A stretch of DNA of 64,000 nt, taken from Morinoia aosen. Its lineage: Eukaryota > Arthropoda > Malacostraca > Amphipoda > Talitridae. Position 1 is the first letter of the stretch, and every line of letters begins with the position of its first letter. The notes beneath the pieces are model-generated. The model did no database searches, had not been told where the DNA came from, and saw only the letters and a program-made list of their open reading frames with translations. Location of the stretch: NCBI GenBank assembly GCA_030386875.1, contig CM059579.1, forward strand, positions 90,338,253 through 90,402,252. Reading direction: 5' to 3'. Both the position numbers and the translations under genes were made by a program. Shown here one piece after another: positions 34,251 to 45,117 of this stretch.

Positions 34251-35219
34251 ATCAGAGTCATTTGGAGAATAATCAGAACATTCATGTAGATGATTACCGT
34301 CACCACTTTCGTTCCCAGGTTTTTGCAAAACAGCTTCGTTCTTCTTCTGTAGAGGTATCCGTGAATTCTTCATTAACACGTCTTCTCTTCCTACGTTGCC
34401 ACAGCAACCGCTTCTTCCCGGCTGCACTGTGTAAGTGCGAGCTGCGTCAAATTCTCCTCGTGTAGGTCCCCTTCGTGTAGGCTTAGCAGGAGGAGGCCGA
34501 GCTGCAGTTGTAGATTTGCAAACCTTAGAAATGTGGCCTAATTTTCCACATGTGTGACATTTCAATTTCAAAGCATAGCAATTCTTCGCAAGATGCTTTT
34601 GCTTAGTTCCGCAGCGAATGCATATGTAGTCCGGCGGGAGTTTTTCTGTAGTGAAATACGATGAAGATGAATCCTCCCGAATAATATCTTGAGCGTCGGA
34701 GCTTAATTGTTCGATAAGTTTTGCGTGTTCAACGCATTCGTTGAAGGACTTGCTATCGCACTTCTGTAGAACCGCGCTGAGAATTTGCGCTGAGTGTAGC
34801 CCAGCCACGAAGGCATCTCTTAATAAACGATCACGACAGCAATTACCATAATTGCATGCAGATGCTAAGTCATTTAACGTTTTAGCATAACTTTCTATAG
34901 ATTCATTAGCACCTTGTTTTCTATTTAGAAATGTAACCGATGCACCGACGATGGATTTTTTTATTTCAAATTGCTGTGTTAATTTTTCTTCAAGTTCCTC
35001 ATATCTAGCCTCAGTGAGTAACGTAGGTTTAATTCTTCGTTGTAGATCAGTAATTACGTTTACGGGCAATGCTTTAATTAGGATGCTAGCTTTTTTACCG
35101 CCATTATTTCCTGCTTTCTGAAGAGCATCTGCACATTGGACTTTCCAGCGCTCTAAGAATTCACTCACTGTTTCCACTTCAACGTCGAAAGGAGGACAGC
35201 TGACTGTAGAATACACCAT
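34239..35219 (-). CDS. Gypsy gag polyprotein
   Basis: 326 residues from ATG at 35219, intact. The N-terminal half is a helical capsid-like region with a conserved GANESIESYAKTLNDLA stretch. Two zinc-knuckle-like motifs follow: CIRCGTKQKHLAKNC (spacing irregular) and CHTCGKLGHISKVC (canonical CX2CX4HX4C), then a basic Pro-rich tail. Nucleocapsid function: RNA binding and particle assembly. The C-terminal codons GAT TTT TTA GAG TAA contain a -1 slippery heptamer, so termination here should give Gag and slippage Gag-Pol. A leader of about 60 bp separates it from the 5' LTR. Confidence 0.92.
   Translation of the reverse strand: MVYSTVSCPPFDVEVETVSEFLERWKVQCADALQKAGNNGGKKASILIKALPVNVITDLQRRIKPTLLTEARYEELEEKLTQQFEIKKSIVGASVTFLNRKQGANESIESYAKTLNDLASACNYGNCCRDRLLRDAFVAGLHSAQILSAVLQKCDSKSFNECVEHAKLIEQLSSDAQDIIREDSSSSYFTTEKLPPDYICIRCGTKQKHLAKNCYALKLKCHTCGKLGHISKVCKSTTAARPPPAKPTRRGPTRGEFDAARTYTVQPGRSGCCGNVGREDVLMKNSRIPLQKKNEAVLQKPGNESGDGNHLHECSDYSPNDSDFLE
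34245..34251 (-). promoter_or_regulatory. -1 ribosomal frameshift heptamer, Gypsy gag/pol
   Basis: On the minus strand T TTT TTA in the gag frame (GAT TTT TTA GAG TAA). A -1 slip enters exactly the frame that encodes protease and RT. Confidence 0.8.
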
Positions 35220-35282
35220 CTTAATTTCAGAGCACTTTTAAAGTTCAAATTCACTTCGCAAGTTCGAAGCCTCGTCGTCAAA

Positions 35283-35637
35283 TGTAATATCTTGGAATTT
35301 CAGCAAAATATATAAGGTTTACTGAACTGAACTGATAGATCGGTTTGCCTAGCCGTAAACCAGGCAGGAGGATAGCAAAACAAACAGCAGGACTACTAAT
35401 TTTGAACTGACTCTGTAGTTCACACAGCTTGCTCTTAAGTCTAGTTCGCAACAATGGATATTTCCGGCGCTGGGCAATAGGGTCGCTTCCGACCTATCCG
35501 GCGCTCGTAAACGCCAGGGGCTCATCGGCTGTTTCCGGCGGATGCCCTATCTATACATGTGACCGTGCCGAGCGAGACTCATAAATCTCCGCAGCCGGAA
35601 CCCCCCATAAATACCGCCAATACGTCACTTTACAACA
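35283..35637 (-). repeat. 5' LTR of the Gypsy element
   Basis: Begins TGTTGTAAAGTGACG and ends CCAAGATATTACA on the minus strand. The next internal bases (minus-strand TTTGACGACGAGGCTTCGAA) are a candidate primer-binding site of tRNA-Ser type, not confirmed. Confidence 0.92.
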
Positions 35638-35642
35638 GGCTA

Positions 35643-37540
35643 ATAACATCAGTAAATGTAAACTGAACAGCCGTGAGTTGTTTTGAACTCAATTTTAAGA
35701 TGTTTAAAAAATCTCACCTGTTTTTGACACAGTGACGATGTTGACGGCGTTTTGAAGTCTTTAAGAAGCCCATCATGTCCTTTAGATTGCTTAGAACATT
35801 GATTTCCTTAATCATTGATCATTTTCATCTCCAATACTTGACCTGGAAACAAATTGAAAGATAACGAGGTGTTATACCTTGTTTACAGCATAAAAATTAC
35901 TCACTGAAAAGAGATAAAGTTCATCAGTCTCCCATTATAATCAATTTCTTGGAAGCGCACCTCAAGCGACTCCTTGAAATTTTGTACTCCTTGAGGTTTT
36001 ATTGTACAATCGTTAAATAACATTAAATTAAACGTGTTTAATTAAATCTACAGAAATGTCTTGAAGATTCGAGATACAAAATAAAGGCAAGATTTATTTT
36101 AACTTGACCAACAAAGAGCCTTTGATATTGTTCACTCTCAATATTTTCACGTGTATCCTTCGAGAAGAAGAAAAGGCTGACGCGCGCTGATGCTGGCGCT
36201 CCCACGCTGATCGAACGGACGCCGTACATCGACGTAACGTCATCGTTAGCGTCGCGCTTGATTAAAAGAAAAATTGATGTTTTGTTCGAGACGTCCAGCT
36301 TCCATCCGCACGCTGGATAAATTTTAAATTAACCGAGAGCCCATTAATTTCCTTGGTGCTTAATATGTTCGAAAATTTTCAAAAGATTAATTAATACAAA
36401 AATTATGGGTCCTGCACCCACAACAAGACATGTGTGTGTGTGTGTGTGTGTGTGTGGTTGAGGCTAATTATTTTTTCTACAAACATGGTGATGTTTGATT
36501 CTGTGGAACAATGGAACAACATGGCCACAACAATTGAGATTAACTCAACATTCCTGAGCCCAAAATCATTTTCATCGTGAAAATGATTTTGAAATGTAGC
36601 ACCGATGTGGCACCACATGTATTTCTTATAAAAAATTTAATAACCCTAATGGTCATGTAGTTTTAAGCTTCATTTTTCATTGTGAGGCTAGACCGAGGCA
36701 GGTAACTTTGATGCTCAATGAAAGGAAGCATCCTCGCTCCGTGTTAACAGTTTGAAAGAATATTTTTTCAGCCCCATCAGCTCACTGATCGTTAAATTAA
36801 ATTTTATCTACTTGTATGAAACTCAAGTCTAAGTGTAATTCTAGATCTTTGTATAGAAAAGTTTGATCTCATCAACTGGAATTTTTTTTTAATGTGAAGT
36901 CAACACATATTTACTACCTGGTATCTCGGTCTGCTCGGTCTGCTGCGCGTCGACCAGCTCAGTAACCAAAAGTCAGCCGTCAAAAAACAGAACCCAACAA
37001 CCCTCTGGCTAAACTTAGCGTTAGGTATTTTTGTTGAGGGCCAACTTCCTGCAGCGATAAGTAACTTGTAATGAGAGAAAAAACCAAAGGCTAGCGACCA
37101 AGTTTCCATCCCAAGTTGGGGGCGAACAATCTAAGCGGCCTCGACAGGAGAATGCGATAACGATTCGTGCAGAACAAACTTTCCGTACGAACGGAATGGG
37201 AACACGACTACAAAACTTCCCACACAACTTGTGCTGTAATTTTTACGAGATCGTCCACGACTGCAGGACCGAATGCTGCTCTTTCTTCGTATCGTTCCGG
37301 GCGAAATAAAGCTCTTAACTTTGTCATAAAACAGCTAAAAGGAAATAGAATTTTGAGCCCAAAAGTTGTGCTCCTGTGTTGTCTTCGCCAGACTTTGGGA
37401 AAATTTTTAATTGCGAAGATGTTGCAGTTTTCTTCTGTAGTCTTGAACAAGGAACTCCTCCGCACTCGTTAAGAAACCTACATTACTTTTGTTAATACAG
37501 CATAGCATTCTGTAAAATTAAGGTAGATCAGATAAGATTA
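35643..37540. other. Gene-free stretch with a (TG)13 microsatellite
   Basis: No coding exon recognised. (TG)13 lies at 36431-36456. Open frames at 36403-36618, 36900-37227 and 37167-37472 have no motif. Confidence 0.5.
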
Positions 37541-37544
37541 GACA

Positions 37545-37870
37545 AGTTAGTTAAAGTCTACCTAAGCGCAACAAAGGCGTTTGAAAATAAATAAATTTCA
37601 CGGCACGGTTTAGAATGGACTTGCGGGAACGAGAAATCTGTGCACAAGGGGCGTAGAAACAGCGAGTCGAGATAGGAGTTTAAGAAACAAAGTAAAAGTT
37701 GAGGAAGAAAGTCGTCTTTGTTGAAAAACATGACAGCAGGGAATGGGAAAAGATGGTCATAAAAAATTCTATATTAACAAAAAGAAAGCCAACCAAGCCT
37801 TTAGCTTGGGACCTCGCATATCTCCTTTGGATATTTTACTTTCCAAAGGCACTATAGATGTATTCCAGTG
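37545..37870 (-). mobile_element. R365 repeat, diverged minus-strand copy
   Basis: Minus-strand match: CATCTATAGTGCC, GCGAGGTCCCAAGCTAAAGG and TTGGTTGGCTTTCTTTTTGT in family order, ending near CTAACTTGTCTAATCTTATC at about 37530-37548. Confidence 0.6.
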
Positions 37871-38498
37871 AGGGGTAAAGGCAAGATTGCGGAGATTCTA
37901 TGTATGTATTTAAAAACGGACCACAAGAAATATTAATACAATATTTAAGTGATTGGTAATAGCGTATTTCCTATTTAACAACGGCATCAAGGAAAAATAA
38001 TTAAAACATGACACATATTGGGTGGAATATTGCCAAAAGTAGGCGTGCTTTATTGATAGATATTCTTAATTCTCAAAAAAACATGGGCATTGTTTAAATA
38101 AATATAATCTTCCATTAGAAACAGTAGAATCAGTCAGATATTTCATACTGATCGTAAAATACACACCTATAATAGTTAGTTTGGGTTATTACTATTTGAC
38201 GGCTATTTATTTCAGCCGTCTCAATGCTTAGGCAACAGCGCCTCGGCCTTGCTTGCCTCGGCAAGCAATGAGGACCAGATTACGTTCTAAGATAGCCTTG
38301 ACTAGAATCATTTTGTCCAACAAACTCTGTCCATGGTCGAACCGATCTTCAAATGATCTGGTGCACCGATTATTTTTATGACTTGAGGAATTCTTGACAT
38401 GACTTGACAAACGTTTCACATTCCATCATAGCCGCACTCTGGCCTCGTCTTGTGTTTCTGTCAGTGAAAGTTCAAGCACAGAAAAAGACGCTGGCAGT
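37871..38498. other. Gene-free stretch
   Basis: No gene seen; single-copy-looking DNA up to the I-group LINE target duplication at 38499-38516. Confidence 0.5.
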
Positions 38499-38714
38499 CG
38501 ACAGAGTCAGTGGACAATCGTCAATGGACTAGCGAATGTGACACATACGCGTCCACAGCCTGTTATATGAGTAACGATTGTGAGTGATTCCTCATCGTGG
38601 TGCATCACTAAAGGAAAGTGTGATAAACCAAAAGTTTTCACTCGCAACTGATATTGTGAAAGACTTGAGTCTCTTTGTCTTTTCTTTTTTTCTGCTGTTT
38701 TGCTTTCTACCCTC

Positions 38715-40270
38715 ATGGGTAGCCCCAAAAGGGCTAAGCATAAAGCCAAGGGAGGGGCTTCTACCGCTCCGTATCACAAACCCCCTCCCAAGGCTCACCG
38801 CATAGCCACTGAGTTTCTAAAGCAGCCTTCTTCACCACCAATTTCAAATGAGCAACCTGCAATTACTTCTGCATCTTCTGACAACATTGCTGAGGGAACT
38901 CAAGGCGATAACATTACTAATAATTTTGACAACCAACCTGTATTTCAAGGAAATGCATCTAATCAGAACATACTTCAATGTGAAAAAGAACCTACTCGAC
39001 TTGCAAAGCGTCCTAGAAACCTATCTCAGTCTTCCGTAGTGTCTGATTTATCACTTAATTCTGACCCAAACTTTGCAGGCTTTCAAACTTGCCAGCTGGA
39101 GGAAAACCTTACTGCAGTGGCCTCCAATGGAAACAATTCTTTTGACAGCCTGCCTTCATATCAGCCCCCACAATCAACCCATAATACATCCAACAGCCCT
39201 GCTTATCCTGTCATTCTGATAGAACCTACTAATGAAAACAGTAATCCTAGCAAATTCTTATCAAATGAATTTCAACTTTCTAAACTTCTTGCTTCCTCTC
39301 CTTTTGCCAGTGCAGGAATTTCATCAATCCACAAGAACTTCAAACGAAATATCCTAGTACTTACTTTGTCAAGCTCTGCAATTTCTAAAGTAGATTCTCT
39401 GCTGAAAATAACTCAGCTGGGATCTTGGCTGATTCATTGCCGTCAGCCTGCCAATCAGACCCAAACCATTGGAGTTATAGGCCCATTTGGTACAGAGACT
39501 TCTGACTCAGAAATAGAAGAAGCCCTTGAAGTGGCAGGATACCCAAACCTGAAAGTATCTCGAATTCAAAAACCAAGAAACGAAGGCCCAACAACAATGA
39601 TAAAAATAATTTTTCAAACCAATTCTCCCCCTGAATACATTTACCTCAATTATCAAAGATTCAAAGAAAACCCCTACATTGGAAAACCATGGCAGTGCTT
39701 CCAATGCCAGAGGTTTGGTCATAATGCCCAACAGTGCAGAAACTCCCCAAGGTGTGTAGCATGCTCTGGACCTCATCTGGTAAAAGACTGCCCTAGAAAT
39801 TCTGTACCAAAGTGCACAAACTGTAATGGTCCCCATATAGCAAACTATGGAGGCTGCCCCTTTGTTAAGCGGGCAAAATCAGAAGAAAAAGTTAGAGTTT
39901 AGCACAAACTTTCATACCGAGATGCCCTGGCTAAAGTGAAGAAAATTTCTCCACAAACAGAGTGTGGTGATTCTCAAACTATCTACTCCACAAACCCAAT
40001 GGTAACAACACTGACCCACCCAACAAACATGATTCAGCAAACCAACAAACAAACACACTCCTCAGTGTCTACTCAAACAGACAATAACTCTCTCACTTCA
40101 AATGACTTACAGACAACCTTAACTCAATTAGTTACACTGTTATCTAAAATCCTCCTTCTCTGTCAACCACAGGAACAAACTTCCAATCCAGGACTGCTGA
40201 ATAATATTGCAAATGCAGTCTTTAATACACTGACTCCTCACCTCCCCAAAAATACATTTAAAGAACCTTC
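38715..40270 (+). pseudogene. LINE ORF1, gag-like, with in-frame stop
   Basis: ATG at 38715, about 200 bases into the element. The N-terminal third is low-complexity, rich in Ser, Asn, Pro. A central RNA-binding region precedes three zinc knuckles: CFQCQRFGHNAQQC, CVACSGPHLVKDC and CTNCNGPHIANYGGC, the arrangement of jockey/I-type ORF1p, which coats LINE RNA. A TAG at 39900-39902 stops the frame, but the same frame remains open to the Gypsy insertion at 40270. After the insertion it resumes at 45960 and ends early at TAG 46069-46071. An alternative frame to TAA 46243-46245 looks more protein-like, suggesting a one-base indel near 46030-46040. Confidence 0.9.
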
Positions 40271-41092
40271 TGTGGTGGTATGAACACACACCACCACAAC
40301 CTTCGCACGCTTCATGGTTGGAGATGAGACCACACGCAACTCCAGTGTTCGAGGCGGGGAAAAATACACTGTGCGGTCCGACGTGAAAGTAAACAGGCGT
40401 TCCCTCGCACGCTTCAATACACCGCGCGGTCCGACGTGAAAGTAAACAGGCGTTCCCTCGCACGCTTCATGGTTGGAGATGAGACCACACGCAACTCCAG
40501 TGTTTGAGGCAAATACACCGCGCGGTCCGACGTGAAAGTAAACAGGCGTTCCCGCCAATCAGAGACCCGGACGGGTAGAGTCAACCTCCAGCGAGGCCTA
40601 TATAAACAGCCGCGCAGCCAGCGGAGCTGAATACACTCGCAGCGTCCCTGGTGTTTACAACAAAGTCTCGACGCTCCGCAAGCACCACCTCCGCTACCGT
40701 CACCGCCGCCTCGACTGCCAGCCGCCACTCCTCATCACTCCCTCGACTCGAGCCAGTTCCCTGCTAGCGCCTCTGATACTCCTCGTTCGGAGACTCTCGG
40801 TCGGTAGCCGCCTCACCGGTCTGCTCTCGTCCTACGACCACGCTGCGCCTCCCCGACAACCGTCGGCCGGCCTGGACGTCCTCGGTTGCTGTACTACCCG
40901 GCTGTGATATTTCATTGTGTGCCACTATTGTCGGCGATCTTCTCAATAATACGGCATTAATTCCAGTTGTGTTTTCCTTACCCTGTCGGGTTCGTTTGCA
41001 CCTCAGGCACTCGCTCCGGGCATTGATGTGCAAAGTCTAAAGGTTTACAAAGTCTGCCCGGAGTGTAAAGCAGCCTGAGGGAGAACACGACA
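40271..41092 (+). repeat. 5' LTR of the CsRn1-like element
   Basis: Begins TGTGGTGGTATGAACACAC with a terminal hairpin (TGTGGTGG pairs with CCACCACA). U3 has three copies of a unit containing GCGGTCCGACGTGAAAGTAA and two of a unit containing ATGGTTGGAGATGAGACCAC. TATA box TATATAAA at 40599-40606. Confidence 0.94.
40599..40606 (+). promoter_or_regulatory. TATA box of the CsRn1-like 5' LTR
   Basis: TATATAAA in GGCCTATATAAACAGCC, after the U3 tandem repeats; the start of R is expected about 30 bp downstream. The same box is at 45446-45453 in the 3' LTR. Confidence 0.8.
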
Positions 41093-41093
41093 C

Positions 41094-41111
41094 TGGTGAC
41101 CCCAGAGTGAC
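41094..41111 (+). promoter_or_regulatory. Primer-binding site, tRNA-Trp type
   Basis: TGGTGACCCCAGAGTGAC begins one base after the 5' LTR. Its first ten bases are complementary to the 3' end of animal tRNA-Trp, the known primer of CsRn1-lineage elements. Confidence 0.75.
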
Positions 41112-41125
41112 CGGCAGGTGGAAGC

Positions 41126-41944
41126 ATGGCTGGGAGAGATGTCCGGTTACCCGCCTTCAGTGGTGACATCAAGGGATGGCTCCTTCACTGCGATGTTTTT
41201 CTCGCACAAATCCCGAACCTGGACGACGCTTCGAAGTTCGGGGCGCTCCTAGGAGGACTACCCACGCACATTGTATCCGGAGTACAAGAGATACTACTGA
41301 ACCCCCCGGCAAACGGTAAATACGACGCATTAAAGGCGGCGTTGACGCAACGTTTCGTGCGTCACGACGAAGAAACAAACTACAACGCCATCGTTAAAAT
41401 AACGCTGGGAGACAATACGCCTTCCGAGTTGCTCCTGGAAATGACGCGTCTCAACAACTGTAGACAAGCGCCGCTACCCCCGTCAGTCATCCGCTCGATG
41501 CACCTTTCAAAATTGCCAGTGGAAGCACAGCCACTGATTGAAGCTTTAGGAAGAGGAAAAACTGACGAAGAGTACAGGGAGATTGCCGATCAAGTCACAG
41601 CAAGGCAATCCGCGTGTCGGTCCTCAACTGCCGAGCCCCTCACCGTTAACGCTGTCAAGCCATCACCGTCTCCGACAGTGTCAAGAGCCGAATTCGACGC
41701 AGCTATGAAGGAGATAGCAGAACTCAAGGAAATGTTAGGAAGGGCGTTACGCCCGCAAGAAAATGTCCACCAAGCAGACAATTGGCGCAATCAAGCCCCG
41801 GCGCCCAGAAACGTCCAAAACGCTAACAAAGGAAGCAGGCTCGAACAAGTTTACTGCTACTACCACCATACCTTCGGCGATCGCGCAAGAAAGTGCACGC
41901 AACCGTGCAGCCTTGCGGGAAACGACGGCCGCGGAGGATGGTAG
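41126..41944 (+). CDS. CsRn1-like Gypsy gag
   Basis: 272 residues, intact, ATG 33 bases after the 5' LTR. The N-terminal region ([20 protein letters not shown]) and central helices form the capsid-like part. A short coiled-coil-like stretch ([20 protein letters not shown]) follows at about 190-210. The C-terminus has [18 protein letters not shown], a CX2HX9CX3C zinc motif (CHCC) instead of the usual retroviral CCHC; this is characteristic of the CsRn1 clade. The stop is TAG at 41942-41944. The pol frame overlaps it and is reached by a -1 shift at 41917-41923. Function: RNA packaging and particle assembly. Confidence 0.93.
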   Translation: MAGRDVRLPAFSGDIKGWLLHCDVFLAQIPNLDDASKFGALLGGLPTHIVSGVQEILLNPPANGKYDALKAALTQRFVRHDEETNYNAIVKITLGDNTPSELLLEMTRLNNCRQAPLPPSVIRSMHLSKLPVEAQPLIEALGRGKTDEEYREIADQVTARQSACRSSTAEPLTVNAVKPSPSPTVSRAEFDAAMKEIAELKEMLGRALRPQENVHQADNWRNQAPAPRNVQNANKGSRLEQVYCYYHHTFGDRARKCTQPCSLAGNDGRGGW

Positions 41945-44900
41945 GCGCCCCATCTTTCGCGCAGGCAAGAGAAGGCGAGCTGTTGTACGTTAAAGACGCG
42001 AACAACGTCCGATATCTGGTCGATACGGGCTCGGCGGTCAGTTTAATCCCTCCCGACGGAAAAAGTTCGACCAGACCTCCGTCCTACGATTTGCTAGCAG
42101 CCAACAATACTCCAATAGCTTCATACGGAACGGCAGGAAGGAACATCCAGCTCGCCCCTCAATTGTTCGTAAGATGGGATTTTGTGGTGGCCGATGTCGG
42201 TCAACCCATCATAGGAATTGATTTCCTACACGCGAACAAAATCAACGTCGACGCAGCAAATGCAAGATTGTACATCCAAACTACACAAACAGAAATTCCT
42301 TGTGAGCGAGCAAACTTGAGCAGCGCAAACATTCACAGGATCGATCATCAAGCATCGCCGGAGTTCAACGACCTTTGTAAGGAGTTCCCCGAGATAATGG
42401 CTTCACACGAACGCACTCCGCAACCAGGAAGAAAAGATGTGGAGCATCACATCGAAACGGTCGGCCCCCCGGTGTACGCGAGACCGCGGAGACTCCCTCC
42501 AGAAAAACTCGAAGCAGCACGGGACGAGTTCAAAAAGATGTTAGATCAAGGCATCATCAGACCATCAAAAAGCGCCTGGGCGTCTCCTATGCATATGGTC
42601 CCTAAGTCGTCCGAACCCGGGGCTTGGAGAATCTGCGGGGACTACAGGCGACTAAACGCAGTTACGAAGCCCGATCGTTACCCCATTCCACACTGCCAAG
42701 ACTTCCACTACAAGCTGCACAAGAAGACAATTTTCTCAAAAATCGACCTCGTAAAAGCCTATCACCAGATACCGGTGAAAGCTGAAGACATCCAGAAAAC
42801 GGCCATCACCACACTGTTCGGCTTGTACGAGTACACTGTAATGTCTTTCGGACTCCGGAATGCTGCTCAAACGTTCCAGCGCTACATCGATGCGATCACC
42901 AGAGACATGGATTTTGTCACGGCGTATATAGATGACGAGCTGATAGCATCTTCGTCCGCCAAGGAGCATAAAGATCACTTAAGGCAACTGTTCCGTCGTC
43001 TGCGTGAAGAGGGACTACAAGTGCACCCAGCAAAATGCATTTTTGGAGTGCCCGAACTAGACTTCCTCGGGCATAGAGTGTCTGCTCGGGGGATCTCGCC
43101 ACTTCCACAGAAAATAGAAGCCATCTGCAACTTCCCACGACCATCGACGATAAAAAAACTAAGACAGTTTCTGGGAATCGTCAATTACTATCATCGATTT
43201 CTCCCAGCTGCGGCAGAAAAAATGCAATCTCTCACCGAACTAACGAAAGGCTACTCACAGAACTCAAAGAAAATCATCAATTGGACCCCGGAACAAGACG
43301 CAGCTTTTGTGAGATTGAAGAACGAGATTTCCCAGCTCACCATGTTAGCGCACCCGGCTCCAGAAGGCAAGACAATCCTAGTTACGGACGCCTCTGCCAC
43401 CGCGGTGGGGGCCGTATTGCAACAGGAAATCGAAGGAGAGCAACTACCAGTAGCCTTCTTTTCAAAGAAGTTGGACGACACGCAACGCAAATACAGCACC
43501 TACGACCGGGAGTTAATGGCCATCTTCTTAGCAGTCCAACACTTTGAACATTTCTTGGAGGGCCGGAGTTTTGAGATCAAAACGGATCACCGACCACTCT
43601 GCTTCGCTCTTCACAAATCTACGGAGGGCAGCAATCCACGCGTGACCAGGCAACTGTCATATCTCTCGCAGTTCGACTGTGAGATCAACCACATCAGCGG
43701 CACCACCAACACTGTAGCAGACGCGCTATCGCGTATGGTGTCAGCAATCCTGCCAAAAGAACCTTCAATCGACTACGAGGAAATAATGAAGGAACAGAAT
43801 GAAGATCCAGAATTAGAAGAGCTCCTGAATCCAGCGTCGATGAGTGCTCTGAAGATACGACCTATCAATACACACGGCGACAAAATACCCCTGTGGTGCG
43901 ACGTGTCCACCGGCCAGGAGAGGCCGTACATCCCCAAGAGTTGCCGAAAAACAATATTCACGCATTTTCACGGAGCCAGTCACCCCGGAATTCAAGCTAC
44001 GCAAGATCTCCTGAGACAACGAGTAATCTGGCCCGGCCTCAACAAAGATGTCGGCAAGTGGACACGAGAATGTATTCCGTGCCAATCGAGCAAGATTACG
44101 AAGCAGGTCAAGAGCCCACTTGGAAAAATGCCAGTTCCAAAGGAACGATTCCAAACCATACACGTGGACATCGTCGGACCGCTGCCCGTATCGCAGAATT
44201 ACCGGTACCTTCTCACGTGCATCGATCGTTTCACAAGATGGTGCACGGCTATACCAATGATGGATTGTACGGCAGAAACGTCTGCCCGCGCCTTTCTCCA
44301 GGGTTGGGTGTCTTCGTTTGGAGTTCCGACGACGATCATCACGGACCAAGGAGTACAGTTCGAATCAACTCTATGGAGGAACCTCCTAGCAGCTTTGGGC
44401 ACAAAGCGACACCGGACTACAGCCTACCATCCACAAAGCAATGGCTTGGTGGAAAGACTACATCGACGACTGAAAGAAGCCCTGAAAGCTACTGTGACCG
44501 ACGCGAACTGGGTGGACGCTTTGCCCCTCATACTTCTTAACATCAGAGCCACACCACACTCAGACGCTAACGTTTCGCCGGCAGAAATGGTGTACGGGCA
44601 GACGTTACGCCTCACCGGAGAACTACCTGCAATGAAGAACGAAACTCTCCCAGCGGGAGAATTCCTGCAAAGACTACAAGAAACAATGACACGATTACAG
44701 CCAGTACTCCCAAGGCAGCAGGGGCCTACAGACATCAATGTCCCAAACGCCCTGCTAACGGCAACCAACGTTTTCGTTAAACATGGAGGGGTCAGAAGAT
44801 CATTGCAGAGACCGTACGATGGCCCTTTTCGCGTTCTAGAAAGGACCCCGAAGTACTTCACCTTAGACATACGAGGGAAACCTACCAATATAACGATTGA

Positions 44901-45090
44901 CAGGGTGAAAGCAGCGCACCTACCCGACAGCAGCGAAACAGAAACAGAGCACGTGGAACCAACAAGCGCAAAAGTACACGATGTCTACGAAGGAGTTCCT
45001 TTCCCCCAGGCAGTGGTGGCTCCTGAACAAGGAATCGTAACTAAATACGGAAGAAGAATCAAACCTCCACAGAGATACTCGGAAACTTGA
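41893..45090 (+). CDS. CsRn1-like Gypsy pol: protease, RT, RNase H, integrase
   Basis: 1065-codon open frame with no stop, in the -1 frame to gag; translation probably enters at 41917-41923 rather than at the ATG (41893). Counting from that ATG: protease [13 protein letters not shown] (41-53); RT with [24 protein letters not shown] and YIDDE at about 345; RNase H with [15 protein letters not shown] and KTDHRPL; integrase zinc region HFHGASHPG...CIPCQ, then a DD35E triad (HVDIVGPL ~757, ITDQGVQF ~816, GLVERLH ~853, 35 residues between the last two); a C-terminal GPF-type module (YDGPFRVLE). All catalytic residues are present. It ends 10 bases before the G13 tract. Confidence 0.95.
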   Translation: MHATVQPCGKRRPRRMVGAPSFAQAREGELLYVKDANNVRYLVDTGSAVSLIPPDGKSSTRPPSYDLLAANNTPIASYGTAGRNIQLAPQLFVRWDFVVADVGQPIIGIDFLHANKINVDAANARLYIQTTQTEIPCERANLSSANIHRIDHQASPEFNDLCKEFPEIMASHERTPQPGRKDVEHHIETVGPPVYARPRRLPPEKLEAARDEFKKMLDQGIIRPSKSAWASPMHMVPKSSEPGAWRICGDYRRLNAVTKPDRYPIPHCQDFHYKLHKKTIFSKIDLVKAYHQIPVKAEDIQKTAITTLFGLYEYTVMSFGLRNAAQTFQRYIDAITRDMDFVTAYIDDELIASSSAKEHKDHLRQLFRRLREEGLQVHPAKCIFGVPELDFLGHRVSARGISPLPQKIEAICNFPRPSTIKKLRQFLGIVNYYHRFLPAAAEKMQSLTELTKGYSQNSKKIINWTPEQDAAFVRLKNEISQLTMLAHPAPEGKTILVTDASATAVGAVLQQEIEGEQLPVAFFSKKLDDTQRKYSTYDRELMAIFLAVQHFEHFLEGRSFEIKTDHRPLCFALHKSTEGSNPRVTRQLSYLSQFDCEINHISGTTNTVADALSRMVSAILPKEPSIDYEEIMKEQNEDPELEELLNPASMSALKIRPINTHGDKIPLWCDVSTGQERPYIPKSCRKTIFTHFHGASHPGIQATQDLLRQRVIWPGLNKDVGKWTRECIPCQSSKITKQVKSPLGKMPVPKERFQTIHVDIVGPLPVSQNYRYLLTCIDRFTRWCTAIPMMDCTAETSARAFLQGWVSSFGVPTTIITDQGVQFESTLWRNLLAALGTKRHRTTAYHPQSNGLVERLHRRLKEALKATVTDANWVDALPLILLNIRATPHSDANVSPAEMVYGQTLRLTGELPAMKNETLPAGEFLQRLQETMTRLQPVLPRQQGPTDINVPNALLTATNVFVKHGGVRRSLQRPYDGPFRVLERTPKYFTLDIRGKPTNITIDRVKAAHLPDSSETETEHVEPTSAKVHDVYEGVPFPQAVVAPEQGIVTKYGRRIKPPQRYSET
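41917..41923 (+). promoter_or_regulatory. -1 frameshift heptamer GGGAAAC, CsRn1-like gag/pol
   Basis: G GGA AAC in the gag frame (GCG GGA AAC GAC), a classic X XXY YYZ heptamer 18 bases before the gag stop. A -1 slip leads straight into the pol frame. The GC-rich DNA downstream could fold. Confidence 0.85.
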
Positions 45091-45100
45091 AAAAAACAAC

Positions 45101-45113
45101 GGGGGGGGGGGGG
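45101..45113 (+). promoter_or_regulatory. Polypurine tract (G13)
   Basis: Thirteen G after AAAAAAACAAC, four bases before the 3' LTR. Confidence 0.7.
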
Positions 45114-45117
45114 CACC

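Larger units (their letters stand above)
26924..35637 (-). mobile_element. Ty3/Gypsy LTR retrotransposon, interrupted by a LINE
   Basis: Flanked by the 5-bp duplication GGCTA (26919-26923 and 35638-35642). The LTRs are 26924-27276 and 35283-35637 (about 354 bp, beginning TGTTG and ending ATTACA on the minus strand). Order on the minus strand: 5' LTR, gag, protease-RT-RNase H, integrase, polypurine tract, 3' LTR; no env. Pol is cut by a LINE between about 28384 and 32284, so the copy cannot make full Pol. The flanking TSD shows it inserted as a complete element before the LINE arrived. A solo LTR related to these LTRs is at 59634-59996. Confidence 0.93.

Noticed and set aside
36403-36618. Open frame across the (TG)n run
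   Set aside because: Length is due to the microsatellite.
40140-40728. Overlapping minus-strand open frames over the LTR (also 44920-45575)
   Set aside because: They occur identically in both LTRs and come from GC-rich tandem repeats antisense to the element.
41893-41895. Independent pol start codon in the CsRn1-like element
   Set aside because: The ATG lies inside gag upstream of a perfect -1 slippery heptamer; frameshifting explains the overlap better.
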